In this document: positions 1 through 7,536 of the stretch, in pieces | Layout: every line of letters begins with the position of its first letter | Position numbering within the stretch: position 1 is the stretch's first letter | Origin: Candidatus Neomicrothrix sp. UBA6944 | GTDB lineage: Bacteria; Actinomycetota; Acidimicrobiia; Acidimicrobiales; Poriferisodalaceae | DNA: 20,956 bases | Direction of reading: 5' to 3' | Assembly (NCBI GenBank): GCA_002448715.1 | Contig: DJZU01000110.1 | Coordinates: 1-20,956, forward strand | The notes under the pieces: generated by a model | Seen by the model: the letters and a program-made list of their open reading frames with translations, nothing else | The model's database searches: none | Told to the model about the DNA's origin: nothing | Translations under genes and position numbers: made by a program

Positions 1-618
1 CGCGTACGCGTAGATCTGACTCGGCGAAATATTCTCATCGTTGGCTTCGAGAGCGGCTTCAAATGCTTCGAGGGTCTCATGGGCAGCGCTTGCCTCTTGG
101 TACGCCTCGGTCGAACCGCACCAAACCATTACCAGGCGGTCACAGTCGTTGTCGGTTCGGAACTGTTCAATATCCGCCATTAGAGCTTGAGCTTGATCCA
201 ATTTTGAATCCAACGCCTTAACGCGATTGCCATCGAGTTTCTTTACCCATCTCTGGTCGAAGACTGCGTCCATTGCGACGATGCCTTCGAGCTCAGCTGA
301 GATCGCGGCGAGGTCTCGTTCTTCGAGAACTCCTGCCGCCTGGGCTCCTTCTAAGGCATTAGGGGTGATGGGGTCCCACCCCCCGAAAACAAGGTCATCA
401 AGCCCTGCTAAGGGAACGAAGTCCCTTATTAGTGGATTTCGAACATCGTCTTTCTTTCCGAGACGAATGTGCGCCATCTGCGATACCGAGCCAATCGGCG
501 CGGCTAAGCCTTGCCTGGCGGCCAGCACTCCGGCGATAAAGGTCGTCGCGACGGCACCCATTCCGGGGGTGAGAACACCCAATCTTCCATTAGCGGGCGC
601 AATATTGGCTGAAGTCAT
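1..618 (-). CDS. ino1: Inositol-3-phosphate synthase, N-terminal part (cut by left edge)
   Basis: Reading the minus strand from an ATG at 618 gives 206 codons with no stop before the window edge, so the gene is partial at its 3' end. The protein opens with a Rossmann-type segment, GRLGVLTPGMGAVATTF (residues 11-27), followed by IRLGKK (51-56), DFVPLAGLDDLVFGGWD (66-82) and VMVWCGSTEA near residue 170. These match the bacterial form of myo-inositol-1-phosphate synthase, which converts glucose-6-phosphate to inositol-3-phosphate using NAD. In Actinobacteria the product feeds phosphatidylinositol and mycothiol-type thiols. The C-terminal catalytic half lies outside the window. The start has a TATGAT box only six bases upstream, suggesting a leaderless transcript. 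Divergent from the LysR gene. The family call is firm; the cellular use of the inositol is inferred. Confidence 0.92.
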   Translation of the reverse strand, partial: MTSANIAPANGRLGVLTPGMGAVATTFIAGVLAARQGLAAPIGSVSQMAHIRLGKKDDVRNPLIRDFVPLAGLDDLVFGGWDPITPNALEGAQAAGVLEERDLAAISAELEGIVAMDAVFDQRWVKKLDGNRVKALDSKLDQAQALMADIEQFRTDNDCDRLVMVWCGSTEAYQEASAAHETLEAFEAALEANDENISPSQIYAYA

Positions 619-697
619 ACCTAAATCATAAGTGTTGTATTACTTTTGCACCTTTATCTTAAGTAATTCTAATCTTTAGTTTTGTGATGGTGATCTA
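619..697. promoter_or_regulatory. Divergent ino1 / lysR intergenic region
   Basis: This 79-base AT-rich gap separates two divergent starts. On the minus strand TATGAT (625-630) lies six bases before the ino1 ATG, the spacing expected for the -10 box of a leaderless actinobacterial transcript. A 7-base inverted repeat, ATTACTT (639-645) and AAGTAAT (661-667), spaced by 15 bases, could be a regulator site. LysR proteins often bind dyads in such divergent regions, but the link here is inference. No clear -35 box is seen. Confidence 0.45.
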
Positions 698-1600
698 ATG
701 GCCCCGGTTCATTCCTCGCTTCCTGATATTTCTATGACTCAACTGCAGTATCTAGTGGCTGTTCAAGAAAGCCCCACGTGGGCAAGCGCAGCGGCAGCCC
801 TGGGGGTGAGCCAATCTGCCTTATCTCAAGGATTAGCTGAACTTCAACGCCGACTAGGAATCGAGTTGTTCAGCTGGGATGGGCGGCGGCGAGTGCCGGC
901 ATCCTCTACAGAAGAGGTCACTGAGCACGCACGACGAATACTTGCATTGACAAGTGATCTTTCCGGATGGAGCGACCGAATTCGTGCCGGTTCCGCCGGC
1001 AAACTCCGCGTGGGAATGATTGATGCTGCAGCGGTCGACCATTTCGGTGAGACCTTACGAACTTTCAGAGAGGACAGACCGCAGTTGGATCTGCACGTAA
1101 CTGTGGGTCCATCTAGCCAACTCTTACAAGGCCTCACCAGCGGCGACTTAGATCTGTCTATTTGTGTCTCTCCCCAAGATCCGAACTTCTCAAGCGTCGC
1201 ACTGTTGGAAGAAGATCTCTACGTTTACGCTCCACCAGGAGCAAGACCTTCTGGACCACAAGAATGGGGACCTTGGGTGACCTTTCCGACAGGTTCTTTG
1301 ACGAGGGATCTGATCGGCGAGGCTCTTAGGTCTACCGGATCAACATTTTCTGTTGTAGCCGAGTCCAACCAACCAGAAGTGCTAAGTGAAATGGTCCTGA
1401 TAGGCATGGGCTGGACTGTGCTTCCCCGAATCCAAGCCGAACGACCTCCAGCCTCTCTCACCCCCGTTCAGAAAACGCCTCTCCTAAAGCGTTCGTTAGT
1501 TGCCGCAACTCGAGACAGCAACCTTGTCAACCCAGCCGCTTCGGAACTTGTGTCAGCACTTCTGCGACAAGCAACTCAAACCCCTCAAACCGCCAAATAA
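698..1600 (+). CDS. LysR-family transcriptional regulator
   Basis: The 300-residue protein has the usual LysR length and layout. An N-terminal winged helix-turn-helix covers about residues 13-70: QLQYLVAV, then ASAAAALGVSQSALSQGLAELQRRLGIELF. A periplasmic-binding-like effector domain starts near residue 100 with KLRVGMI. The C-terminal part keeps the DLDLSICVSP, LYVYAPPGA and LIGMGWTVLP segments seen in this family. It likely responds to a small acidic or aromatic ligand, but the ligand cannot be read from sequence. The start at 698 has a weak GGTGAT upstream; an in-frame ATG at 734 is an alternative that still keeps the whole DNA-binding domain. It is divergent from ino1 and convergent with the hydrolase/P450 pair, so its target could be either neighbour. 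Confidence 0.9.
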   Translation: MAPVHSSLPDISMTQLQYLVAVQESPTWASAAAALGVSQSALSQGLAELQRRLGIELFSWDGRRRVPASSTEEVTEHARRILALTSDLSGWSDRIRAGSAGKLRVGMIDAAAVDHFGETLRTFREDRPQLDLHVTVGPSSQLLQGLTSGDLDLSICVSPQDPNFSSVALLEEDLYVYAPPGARPSGPQEWGPWVTFPTGSLTRDLIGEALRSTGSTFSVVAESNQPEVLSEMVLIGMGWTVLPRIQAERPPASLTPVQKTPLLKRSLVAATRDSNLVNPAASELVSALLRQATQTPQTAK

Positions 1601-1632
1601 AAATATAACCAGCACCTCAAGAATTTCGGGAT

Positions 1633-2523
1633 CTACTCCTCTTCGGAAACCGAATTTCTCAGATGGCTCAGCACCGTATCAACCACGACAGGCCAAAGCG
1701 GTTCAGGAAGATCGTGACCCATATCACTTACCAAAAAGTAATTTGATCCGGGGATAACGTCAGCCGTCCGTTGTCCTAAAAGTGGCAAGAGAAGACGGTC
1801 GTCCCGACCATGAATCACCAAGGTCGGGACGTTCATTTCCGCCAAATCAGGTTCGCGGTCTCCGCTTGCCAACAACGCTGCAATTTGCCTTCCAGAACCA
1901 TCTGGATAATGACTCCGGTCATAGGACGCTGCCGCATATTCCCTTGCCAGGTTCGCGTCGAAGTATTTCTTACTGCACCAAATAGCGTACTGATCTTGGT
2001 ATTCCAGATACGCAGACCTTTCCGTAGGAGCCGGCGCCAACAAAAGAGCGAGTGATTCGTCAGGAATACCCAGGATTTCTCGCGTACCAGTAGCAGACAT
2101 GATCGAGGTGAGCGATATCACCCGACTGGGTCGTTCAATCGCCATGGTCTGAGCAATCATGCCCCCAAGGGACGCTCCGACGATATGGGCTTTCTCTATC
2201 CCAAGATCATCGAGAATCCCGAAAGCATCCTCTGACATATCCGAAAGGTCATACGGTGTATCGGATACTTCCCGACCTTCAAGCGCCGCTGCTATTAATG
2301 CAACAAAATCAACTTCGACGCCATCTAATTTGGTGGAGAGGCCTGCATCTCGGTTGTCGAATCTAATGACCTGAAAGCCTCCATCAGCAAGCATCTGACA
2401 AAACTTTGCAGGCCAGTGAATTAACTGCGCGCCTAGCCCCATCACAAGCAGAATGGCAGGGTCATCGGGCGAGCCGAATGTCTCGTACTCAAGCTCCATT
2501 TCTGCGACCTTTGCCCGGGCCAT
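1633..2523 (-). CDS. Alpha/beta-hydrolase fold esterase-like protein
   Basis: A 296-residue alpha/beta hydrolase. Visible features are the oxyanion-region LVMGLGAQLIHWP (26-38), the strand segment IRFDNRDAGLSTKLD (53-67), the nucleophile elbow GASLGG with Ser118, the acid segment HGRDDRL (238-244) and the catalytic His in DMGHDLP (His270). The FDNRDxGLST segment is typical of the group containing aclacinomycin methylesterase RdmC and related carboxylesterases. The substrate is not predictable. Its ATG overlaps the TGA of the upstream P450 by one base (TGATG), so the two are translationally coupled and probably act on the same compound. No signal peptide is visible, so it should be cytoplasmic. 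It is convergent with the LysR gene, with 32 bases between the two stops and no clear terminator. Confidence 0.9.
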   Translation of the reverse strand: MARAKVAEMELEYETFGSPDDPAILLVMGLGAQLIHWPAKFCQMLADGGFQVIRFDNRDAGLSTKLDGVEVDFVALIAAALEGREVSDTPYDLSDMSEDAFGILDDLGIEKAHIVGASLGGMIAQTMAIERPSRVISLTSIMSATGTREILGIPDESLALLLAPAPTERSAYLEYQDQYAIWCSKKYFDANLAREYAAASYDRSHYPDGSGRQIAALLASGDREPDLAEMNVPTLVIHGRDDRLLLPLLGQRTADVIPGSNYFLVSDMGHDLPEPLWPVVVDTVLSHLRNSVSEEE

Positions 2524-3788
2524 CAGCCGGACCTTGTCGGAGTGAACTCTGCCTCCAGGTGTTTGACACCATGGATGAATGAGGACAGAAGAGGATCTGG
2601 CTCCCCAACCGCTGCTATGTCAGGCAACCTTTCGAACAGCTCTCGGAACATGACTGTGATTTCACGACGAGCCAAGTGGGCGCCCAAACAAAAGTGAGGT
2701 CCTGGGCCACCAAAACCGCATTGGGGATTCGGGCTGCGCCGCACATCGAAACGGTAGGGGTCATCAAAAACGGCTGGATCGCGGTTAGCGGCAAGATAGA
2801 ACATTGCAACCTTGTCTCCCTCCGATACCTCTTGGCCCGCCAACATCGTGTCTTGCGTGACAGTCCGACGCATATAGGAAACCGGACTGGCAAGTCTGAC
2901 TATTTCGTCAATTGCGCTGGGAGCTAGGCCCTCAAAATCATTCGCCCAAATAGCTCTCTGATCCGGGTGATCAGTCAAATATTTGAGCCCCCAGGAGATC
3001 GCGTTTCTAGTCGTTTCATTGCCAGCAACGACTAACAACACGAAAAAGCTTGCCAAGTCCGCTTGATCTAAATGATCACCTTCGAGCTCAGCATTCACTA
3101 GCACGCTCGTTAAGTCGCCGCCATCCCCACCTTTTTTAGCTTCAGCGACTTCATTCATTAGCTCAGCTAATTCAGCTCCTGCGTTCAGCAATGCGGTCAC
3201 GAAATCGACACCTTCGGGAGCGAATTCCGGGTCTCCAACGCCCAAAATGATGTTCGTGTTCTTGAAGACCATTTCGTACGCTGAATCTGGCACTCCCATG
3301 AGGTCACAAACGATTTTGAGTGGCAACGCAGCGGCGACATCAGTAACGAAGTCACACTTCCCTCTCTCCGCGATGTCATCGACGATGCCGGCAGCCACGC
3401 TTTGCACTGAGTCCTCCAAGGCAACAAGCATGCGAGGGGTGAAACCCTTCGAGACAATACGACGTAACCTCGCGTGGCGCGGGTCGTCCATCGCGATCAT
3501 CGAACTAAAAAACTCGCGAAACTCCGGCGGGGTGTCGGTGATGGTGATTCCCTCAGCTGAACTGTATATGTCGGGATTCCTAGAGATTGTCGCTATATCC
3601 TCATGACGCGTAACACACCAGTATCCGGGCCCAGCCTGAAGGTAAGGATTGTCAGGCAGAGGCTCCTCAAACCAATCCAAAGGTGCTTCAGCATGCAACT
3701 GAGCAATGCCCGAATCACACTCAACCGACGGCTGCAACCAAAAATTCGCATCCATTAAATTGGCGTGTGTCGTATTCCATCTCCGCAT
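2523..3788 (-). CDS. Cytochrome P450
   Basis: A 421-residue soluble bacterial P450. It shows the I-helix oxygen-binding motif AGNETTR (255-261), the K-helix ExxR as EIVR (295-298), and a complete heme loop, FGGPGPHFCLG (359-369), with Cys367 as thiolate ligand. MDDPRHARLRR (100-110) is the usual C-helix segment. The GPHFCLGAHLARRE style and overall pattern resemble actinobacterial CYP124/125/142-like enzymes that oxidise steroid or branched lipid side chains, but the assignment to that group is tentative. It needs a ferredoxin and reductase, which are not encoded nearby. The downstream hydrolase start overlaps this stop. The ATG at 3788 is used; a second Met at residue 12 is a possible start. 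Divergent from the SnoaL-like gene by only 40 bases. Confidence 0.95.
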   Translation of the reverse strand: MRRWNTTHANLMDANFWLQPSVECDSGIAQLHAEAPLDWFEEPLPDNPYLQAGPGYWCVTRHEDIATISRNPDIYSSAEGITITDTPPEFREFFSSMIAMDDPRHARLRRIVSKGFTPRMLVALEDSVQSVAAGIVDDIAERGKCDFVTDVAAALPLKIVCDLMGVPDSAYEMVFKNTNIILGVGDPEFAPEGVDFVTALLNAGAELAELMNEVAEAKKGGDGGDLTSVLVNAELEGDHLDQADLASFFVLLVVAGNETTRNAISWGLKYLTDHPDQRAIWANDFEGLAPSAIDEIVRLASPVSYMRRTVTQDTMLAGQEVSEGDKVAMFYLAANRDPAVFDDPYRFDVRRSPNPQCGFGGPGPHFCLGAHLARREITVMFRELFERLPDIAAVGEPDPLLSSFIHGVKHLEAEFTPTRSG

Positions 3789-3828
3789 ACCCCGACGCTA
3801 ACACTCGCAATTCTGAAAGCATAAGACT

Positions 3829-4209
3829 GTGACTAATTCCAAAATGAGCCCTGCTGAGATAGTCGACCAGTACACAGAAAAGGTTTACCACCAGCGTGAC
3901 CTGACATCTCTAGACATGCTGGTCGCTGATCCCATGATCCGCCACGAACCGGACGGAACCCGTCTAGCCCTAACCATCGAAGAGGCCAAGCTTCGCATCA
4001 CTTCATTCCATCAACAATTTCGGTCGATGAGGTTCAGTAATCGCAAGATCATTCAAGATCAAGAATCAGTGGCTGCTGCGTACGAGGCGGATTTAGTGAG
4101 CGAAGAAGGAGAACTATCAACCATCTGCGGGATAGAGATGTTTACCGTCCGTGACGGACGAATCACAGAGGTTTGGAACGCGCCAGCCGGCAATGGGTCT
4201 TGGGGATGA
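3829..4209 (+). CDS. SnoaL/NTF2-like protein
   Basis: A 126-residue protein of the size and pattern of the NTF2-like superfamily. The segment EIVDQYTEKVYHQRDLTSLD (9-28) matches the first long helix, followed by PMIRHEPDG and a C-terminal IEMFTVRDGRITEVWNAP (102-119), the typical DGKIxxxW ending of SnoaL-like proteins. Such proteins include small cyclases, isomerases, dehydratases and steroid isomerase-like enzymes, as well as non-catalytic ligand binders, so no reaction is claimed. The start is taken as GTG 3829; ATG 3844 is an in-frame alternative. Its TGA overlaps the ATG of the following reductase (ATGA), a strong sign of one operon. The short gap to the P450 suggests joint control of both pairs. 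Confidence 0.82.
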   Translation: MTNSKMSPAEIVDQYTEKVYHQRDLTSLDMLVADPMIRHEPDGTRLALTIEEAKLRITSFHQQFRSMRFSNRKIIQDQESVAAAYEADLVSEEGELSTICGIEMFTVRDGRITEVWNAPAGNGSWG

Positions 4210-5210
4210 CGGCACTTAATTACATAGTCCATGGCGCCGGTGGGATCGGCTGCGTAATCGCGAGCAGGCTCGCAATCCTCGGTCGCAAGGTGCAATTGAT
4301 TGCTCGAGGTCCCCACCTTCACGCCCTTCAGACGAAAGGTTTGACTCTGACCCAGAATACCGAGGGAACTTGGAATCTTCCGGCTGAAGAATCTGCCCGA
4401 GAACTCGATTTGGATGACCAAACCGTCGTTTTGCTCGCAATGAAAACTGATGACACTTTCGATGCGATGGAACAGCACTCGTCGATGTACCGAGACTTAC
4501 CAGTCGTATGTTGCCAAAACGGGGTTACAAACGAAGAATGGCTTTTCGCTAGGGGCTACAACACCTATGGATGCACAGTCATGGTTGGCGCGGAAATAAC
4601 TCACCCTGGGACTGTTCGACATTCGGGGGGAAAGCTCTTAGAAATAGGTAATTGGCCGTCGGGAAGCGATGAGATATCACGATCTCTGGTTTCGGATCTA
4701 GAGGCGTCAGGCATGGATGCGTCAGTCGACGAACGAGTTATTGATGGTAAGTGGGGAAAGCTCATCAGAAATCTCGCCAACGCCTATCTAGCTTTGACGG
4801 ATCTGTCAGTTCAAGAGGCCTCCTGTGATCCTCGCGACCGTCAATTCATGGCCGATGTAAACGAAGAAGCTGCAGACGTGTTGGATGCTGCCGAGATTTC
4901 AGCTCGCATGGTCGGCAAACGAAACTTACGGGAACAAATTGCTCGCCTTCGCGAACCCGGCATTTGGCCAGCAAGACCTGCTGTTACGGAAGCAACCAGG
5001 TCATATCCAAGCACTTGGCAAGATCTCACATCCCAGAGAACACGAGTTGAAGTCGACCACTTCAACGGCGCCATCGTCCGCCTGGGAGAAAAACATCGGG
5101 TCCCGACCCCACTAAATCGGATCCTAAGAGATCGTTGTGTTGAAGCTGCGGAGAACCTGGTGCTTCCCGGCTCAGAGACGGCCGATTCGTTGCGGTCAGC
5201 TGCTGTCTAA
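4206..5210 (+). CDS. Ketopantoate reductase-like (ApbA/PanE family) oxidoreductase
   Basis: A 334-residue protein of the 2-dehydropantoate 2-reductase family. The N-terminal NADPH-binding fold carries HGAGGIGCVIASRL (9-22, GxGxxG), then LLAMKTDDT (76-84) and QNG (104-106). The C-terminal helical domain shows KWGKLIRNLANAY (182-194) with the catalytic-type Lys185 and Asn189, and the VEVDHFNGAIVRLG and PTPLN segments late in the chain. The reaction in PanE is NADPH reduction of ketopantoate to pantoate. Many actinobacterial paralogs act on other 2-keto or 2-hydroxy acids, and no panB or panC is near, so a non-pantothenate role is quite possible. ATG 4206 is chosen because it overlaps the preceding stop as ATGA after GGGG; an upstream in-frame start at 4173 would lie inside the SnoaL-like gene. 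Confidence 0.88.
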   Translation: MTALNYIVHGAGGIGCVIASRLAILGRKVQLIARGPHLHALQTKGLTLTQNTEGTWNLPAEESARELDLDDQTVVLLAMKTDDTFDAMEQHSSMYRDLPVVCCQNGVTNEEWLFARGYNTYGCTVMVGAEITHPGTVRHSGGKLLEIGNWPSGSDEISRSLVSDLEASGMDASVDERVIDGKWGKLIRNLANAYLALTDLSVQEASCDPRDRQFMADVNEEAADVLDAAEISARMVGKRNLREQIARLREPGIWPARPAVTEATRSYPSTWQDLTSQRTRVEVDHFNGAIVRLGEKHRVPTPLNRILRDRCVEAAENLVLPGSETADSLRSAAV

Positions 5211-5211
5211 G

Positions 5212-5296
5212 TGCCCGGAGTGGGATTCGAACCCACACGCCCCGTTAAGAGCCGAGGGGTTTAAGCCCTCTGCGTCTGCCATTCCGCCACCCGGGC
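5212..5296 (-). tRNA. tRNA-Leu (anticodon UAA)
   Basis: The minus strand folds into an 85-base type II (long variable arm) tRNA. The acceptor stem is GCCCGGG paired with TCCGGGC (one G-U pair), with discriminator A at 5212. The anticodon stem GAGGG/CCCTC encloses loop CTTAAAC, giving anticodon UAA (plus-strand bases 5261-5263). The T-arm is GTGGG-TTCGAAT-CCCAC. No CCA is encoded. It sits one base from the stop of the convergent reductase gene and 53 bases downstream of the stop of the minus-strand gene at 5350-5793. It may be read from its own promoter in that gap or by read-through; a TTGCTG box is present but no good -10 is seen. Confidence 0.97.
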
Positions 5297-5349
5297 CGAT
5301 TTAGTTCGGCGCCTTAAGCCTAAGCCTTGAGAGCAGCAAGGTCGCCCTC

Positions 5350-5793
5350 TTAGGCCGCTTCGACTTTACCGTTGACTGGTAGGCGATGGACAATCGCAGT
5401 TGGCTTATGTCTTAATTCAGGTGCAACGCTAGGTCCGGCCTCTATCGCTGATCGCCACAAGAGATCGCGCAGTGCCCCGGATCGAGTGGCTGGCAGCCCG
5501 TTACAGACAATGACTCCTTCAATCATGTCTGCAATCACCGCTTCAAAGGGCCTGTCTTTAATACGAACAGCTACAACGCTTCCAGAACTGTCTTTTCGTA
5601 TAGATCTGTCTGTGTCTCTGGAGCGGGGCGGACTTCGAAAGCCTGGAACGACAAAACCTGCTCGAGTTGCTAGCTGACCAAAAGCTTTAGCAATCATTGA
5701 GAACCGTACGGACGGAGCGCTTTCGATGTTGGAGACCGGACGAGTTCGCGCGTCAGTAATCGAACGAAAGGATTTTTGAGTGTTGTTTTCCAT
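5350..5793 (-). CDS. Conserved-looking hypothetical protein, basic, unknown function
   Basis: I do not recognise this gene by name. It encodes 147 residues from ATG 5793; a TTG directly before it adds one residue. No membrane segment or signal peptide is visible. The N-terminal third is polar and basic. The middle carries AGFVVPGFRSPPRSRDTDRS and GSVVAVRIKDRPFEAVIADM (residue ranges about 46-65 and 71-90), followed by IEGVIVCNGLP. This looks like a folded, selectively constrained core and resembles hypothetical proteins I associate with Acidimicrobiia, though that is from memory and not checked. No ribosome binding site is obvious. It is divergent from the RecB-like nuclease and upstream of tRNA-Leu on the same strand. 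Confidence 0.75.
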   Translation of the reverse strand: MENNTQKSFRSITDARTRPVSNIESAPSVRFSMIAKAFGQLATRAGFVVPGFRSPPRSRDTDRSIRKDSSGSVVAVRIKDRPFEAVIADMIEGVIVCNGLPATRSGALRDLLWRSAIEAGPSVAPELRHKPTAIVHRLPVNGKVEAA

Positions 5794-5796
5794 CAA

Positions 5797-5905
5797 GTAA
5801 AGGTTCTAATAGGGGTAGGACATCCACCCAAGTTGAGACAAACAGGTCAACCACCAAGTTCTCTACTTGAACTAGGGCCCCGTTAAGCGGGACTAGGTTG
5901 GATCC
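5797..5905. promoter_or_regulatory. Divergent intergenic region with small repeats
   Basis: A 109-base gap between the hypothetical gene (minus) and the RecB-like nuclease (plus). It must hold both promoters, but no confident -35/-10 pair is seen. It contains a short perfect dyad, CAAGT-TCTCT-ACTTG (5855-5869), a CCCG-TTAAG-CGGG hairpin (5879-5891), and two copies of ACTAGG (5871-5876 and 5892-5897) flanking that hairpin. Their role is unknown. Confidence 0.3.
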
Positions 5906-6880
5906 GTGACAAGCAGCGACCAAGTCTCTACAGGGCCGGCGACCGAAGGTTCTGTATTGACTCCCGCTCAACAAGAAACACTTGGATTAATCCGTTTACC
6001 AGCCGACCAGCGAACGACTTATGAGTCAACGCTGCGACACGAATTGCATGCTGCGCTGGAGGCAGCAACTCAGGATCTTGTTGGTCTGATAGATGAGCCG
6101 TTGTGGATCTCTAAACGCCAGCTCCAGGCAGTTAATGGTTGCGAAGCCTCATATGAGGCCCAACAGGCCGAACCTTTCGAATGGCGTGTACCTATGACAC
6201 GCGGACAGATCTTTCATAAGTGCGTTGAGTTATCCATCCATCTGTTCCCTAAGAGAACTGCATCTGAACTAGTTGACGAGGCGTTATCAAGCATCATGAA
6301 TCGAGGAGATGGTCTTGCTGACTTTTTGTTTGGCTTGACCGAAGTCGAACGAGCAGAAATACGCAGTGACGTATCATCCCTACTACAAACCTTTTTCGAC
6401 ACGTTCCCGCCCTTGAAGAACGCTTGGGGCCCTACTACTGAATTGCCTCGCAAGGTTGTACTCCATCAAGGGAAGGTGGTTTTCCAAGGCCGGTTTGATC
6501 TAACGATCGGCCATCCCAGTGAGTTGACCGCCGGTCGCGTGCTGCTTGAGCTAAAGACTGGTAGTGCAGTCCCTCACCATTTAGATGATTTACGTTTTTA
6601 TGCTTTGTTAGAAACGCTTGTTGTCGGTGTTCCCCCAGCTCTACTAGCCAGTTTTTATGTCGATGCTGGCCGGGTCCAGGTCGAACACGTCGATGAAGAA
6701 ACGGTGCGATCTGCTCTAAGGCGCGCCTCCGACGCTGCGGAGCGGCTACTTCAGTTACGACTAGAAAAAACCCAGCCATCGGTGCGCCCCAACGCCTCGT
6801 GTCGATGGTGTCCAATCGCGAACCAATGCAAGCCCGGCCAAACTTGGCTAGAGGAAGCGAATGATGGAAGTGCCTGGTAA
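5906..6880 (+). CDS. RecB-family PD-(D/E)XK nuclease with Cas4/AddB-like Fe-S cysteines
   Basis: A 324-residue stand-alone nuclease-like protein. The conserved RecB nuclease elements appear in order: GxxxH as GQIFH (His104), then FQGRFDLTIG with Asp198, and LLELKTG with Glu215 and Lys217, forming a D-ExK site. One cysteine upstream (Cys79) plus a C-terminal CRWCPIANQC cluster (Cys299, Cys302, Cys308) give the four-cysteine arrangement that binds a 4Fe-4S cluster in Cas4 and AddB. No helicase domain is present and no CRISPR array or cas gene is nearby, so this is not a CRISPR adaptation protein by context. DNA repair or end processing is the likely role. GTG 5906 is the start, with an AGG eight bases upstream. 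It is convergent with the acetyltransferase gene, only 20 bases away. Confidence 0.87.
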   Translation: MTSSDQVSTGPATEGSVLTPAQQETLGLIRLPADQRTTYESTLRHELHAALEAATQDLVGLIDEPLWISKRQLQAVNGCEASYEAQQAEPFEWRVPMTRGQIFHKCVELSIHLFPKRTASELVDEALSSIMNRGDGLADFLFGLTEVERAEIRSDVSSLLQTFFDTFPPLKNAWGPTTELPRKVVLHQGKVVFQGRFDLTIGHPSELTAGRVLLELKTGSAVPHHLDDLRFYALLETLVVGVPPALLASFYVDAGRVQVEHVDEETVRSALRRASDAAERLLQLRLEKTQPSVRPNASCRWCPIANQCKPGQTWLEEANDGSAW

Positions 6881-6900
6881 TAGGACCTGGTACTAATTCG

Positions 6901-7527
6901 TCAGACGGTAACCGCCGCATCAGAGACAAACTGCCAAAGCTCTTCTCTTCTTTGGGTCCATTCTTCTGACGTTATCCCGAAACGCATGTGATCTTCCCAG
7001 ACCCCTGCGATTCTTAGGTAACCCTCTGCAAGGCCTTCGTACCGGATCCCAAGTTTTTCGACCACGCGTCGACTCGACTGATTCCTCGGAATTATTGATA
7101 TCTCCAGGCGGTGCAAACCCGCTCGGTCGAAAGCGTGACCGAACACAGCTACTAGGGCTTCAGGTATGAAACCTTGGCCGGCCCATCGCTCATCCACCCA
7201 GTAACCAACATGCCCGCTTTGAAACGCTCCACGAGCGACGTTATTTACATTGATCTCGCCAGAAAAATGCCCCCGGTGCCACATGGACCAAGCAAACCCG
7301 GTCCCTAATTGCCGCTCTCTGTCCCTTGCATTGCACCGGGCCGCAAATGCTGCGGGGTCTTGAGATGGGTCGGGGGCTCCAACCACTGCTTCTGGTTCCC
7401 ATTTGGTAAGCCAAGTTGCGCAGCGCTTTCTGACTTCGCTCCACTGAGCAAAGTCGTGTGGCTGCAAACCTCGCAGCAGCAATCTGGGGGTGTGAAGATC
7501 GTTCACGATCGGAACACTAGCGTGCAA
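6901..7527 (-). CDS. GNAT acetyltransferase, RimJ/RimL type
   Basis: A 208-residue GNAT protein. It begins LHTPRLLLRGLQPHDFAQW (11-29), the usual N-terminal signature of RimJ/RimL-like acetyltransferases. It continues with GHFSGEINVNN, VGYWVDERWAGQGFIPEAL (acetyl-CoA binding motif A, Q/RxxGxG/A-like as RWAGQGF), and HRLEISIIPRNQSSRRVVEKLG with the motif B asparagine. These enzymes acetylate protein N-termini such as ribosomal S5 or S18, and sometimes small molecules. The long call uses TTG 7527, nine bases after the Ppx/GppA stop; GTG 7506 is an equally good start and gives MNDLHTPR. It is the last gene of the ppx operon on this strand. Confidence 0.9.
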   Translation of the reverse strand: MHASVPIVNDLHTPRLLLRGLQPHDFAQWSEVRKRCATWLTKWEPEAVVGAPDPSQDPAAFAARCNARDRERQLGTGFAWSMWHRGHFSGEINVNNVARGAFQSGHVGYWVDERWAGQGFIPEALVAVFGHAFDRAGLHRLEISIIPRNQSSRRVVEKLGIRYEGLAEGYLRIAGVWEDHMRFGITSEEWTQRREELWQFVSDAAVTV

Positions 7528-7536
7528 TGACGCCGA

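Noticed and set aside
227..631. Plus-strand 134-codon open frame at the left end
   Set aside because: It is the antisense shadow of the inositol-3-phosphate synthase gene, which runs open to the window edge and has clear family motifs.
5212..5296. tRNA-Leu as an integration site for a genomic island
   Set aside because: No integrase gene and no repeated tRNA 3' end were seen in the window; neighbours on both sides look chromosomal.
5753..5974. Minus-strand 73-codon frame overlapping the nuclease start
   Set aside because: It overlaps two better supported genes on both ends and shows no family motif.
5906..6880. cas4 gene of a CRISPR system
   Set aside because: No repeat-spacer array and no cas1, cas2 or effector genes are present in the window.
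6874..6895. Repeated CCTGGTA between the nuclease and acetyltransferase stops as a terminator
   Set aside because: The two copies are direct and not inverted, so they do not form a hairpin.
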